A program made the position numbers and the translations under genes. A DNA stretch of 58,426 bases, from the NCBI GenBank assembly GCA_023422635.1, contig JAFAGO010000027.1, forward strand, positions 1 through 58,426. Direction: 5' to 3'. The first letter of the stretch is position 1, and each line of letters opens with the position of its first letter. Below the pieces are notes generated by a model. The model was not told the DNA's origin. It was given only the letters and a program-made list of their open reading frames with translations, and ran no database searches. This DNA comes from Bacteroidota bacterium. Lineage in GTDB: Bacteria > Bacteroidota > Bacteroidia > Flavobacteriales > Weeksellaceae. Positions 58,410-58,426 of the stretch are shown here, in pieces.

Positions 58410-58426
58410 GTAATAAAAAAACAATT

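Overview
The window looks like a chromosomal segment of a flavobacterium-like member of the Bacteroidota, most like Chryseobacterium and relatives (Weeksellaceae). The evidence is an AT-rich sequence, promoters with the Bacteroidota -7 element TAnnTTTG (often with TTTG about 20 bp upstream), no clear Shine-Dalgarno sites, a SusC/SusD pair with a hybrid two-component sensor, DUF4960, DUF3347 and HYC_CC_PP-type proteins, and a DnaE with a fused proofreading exonuclease. There are no CRISPR arrays, no rRNA genes and no intact mobile element.

Layout. 1-1895: dnaK, cut by the window edge. 2067-4139: ppk1. 4203-18750: a complete fructan (levan/inulin type) utilisation locus on the minus strand. A hybrid two-component sensor with a periplasmic sugar-binding head is followed by a seven-gene operon: MFS importer, GH32, SusC, SusD, DUF4960 glycan-binding lipoprotein, divergent GH32 lipoprotein and PfkB fructokinase. 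Content matches the Bacteroides thetaiotaomicron levan locus. The block lies between ppk1 and ppx (19074-20000), which are often neighbours, so it may have been inserted. 20030-23492: aspartase, a Crp/Fnr regulator and a secreted asparaginase; three CRP-type half-sites lie at the regulator's promoter. 23595-28924: GNAT-nitrilase, acyl-CoA synthetase, a helical-bundle protein, a NifU-type protein and an Mrp/ApbC Fe-S carrier. 29095-32564: a copper cassette of HYC_CC_PP-type protein, DUF3347 protein and a multicopper oxidase fused to a metal-binding head and a beta-barrel-like tail. 32973-39025: aldehyde dehydrogenase and dnaE. 39427-41269: four small genes (VOC, membrane, secreted, DUF1569). 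41390-47341: a very large alpha-2-macroglobulin. 47451-49601: UbiA-like protein, recF and a DUF721/DciA-like protein. 49625-53395: Gcr-type membrane protein, mtgA and a FecB/BtuF-like lipoprotein. 53441-54410: tRNA-Arg(ACG) with remnants of a serine recombinase and an IS21-type element. 54535-56236: ABC ATPase and a TIGR02117 protein. 56294-58252: groL and groS.

How the genes work together. In the fructan locus, extracellular fructan would be bound and cut at the surface (DUF4960 protein, a GH32 lipoprotein), taken through SusC/SusD, trimmed to fructose by the second GH32, imported by the MFS carrier and phosphorylated by fructokinase; fructose in the periplasm would signal through the sensor. 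Asparaginase plus aspartase would turn asparagine into fumarate and ammonium. The most unusual observations are: an intergenic repeat inserted in frame in the macroglobulin, which also carries a TonB-plug-like motif and has no recognisable thioester; the three-domain multicopper oxidase; the CRP-type half-site array; a shared motif upstream of both chaperone operons where the usual -7 element is missing; and a set of GC-rich tri-loop palindromes between genes. All coordinates and motifs were read by eye, without database searches.
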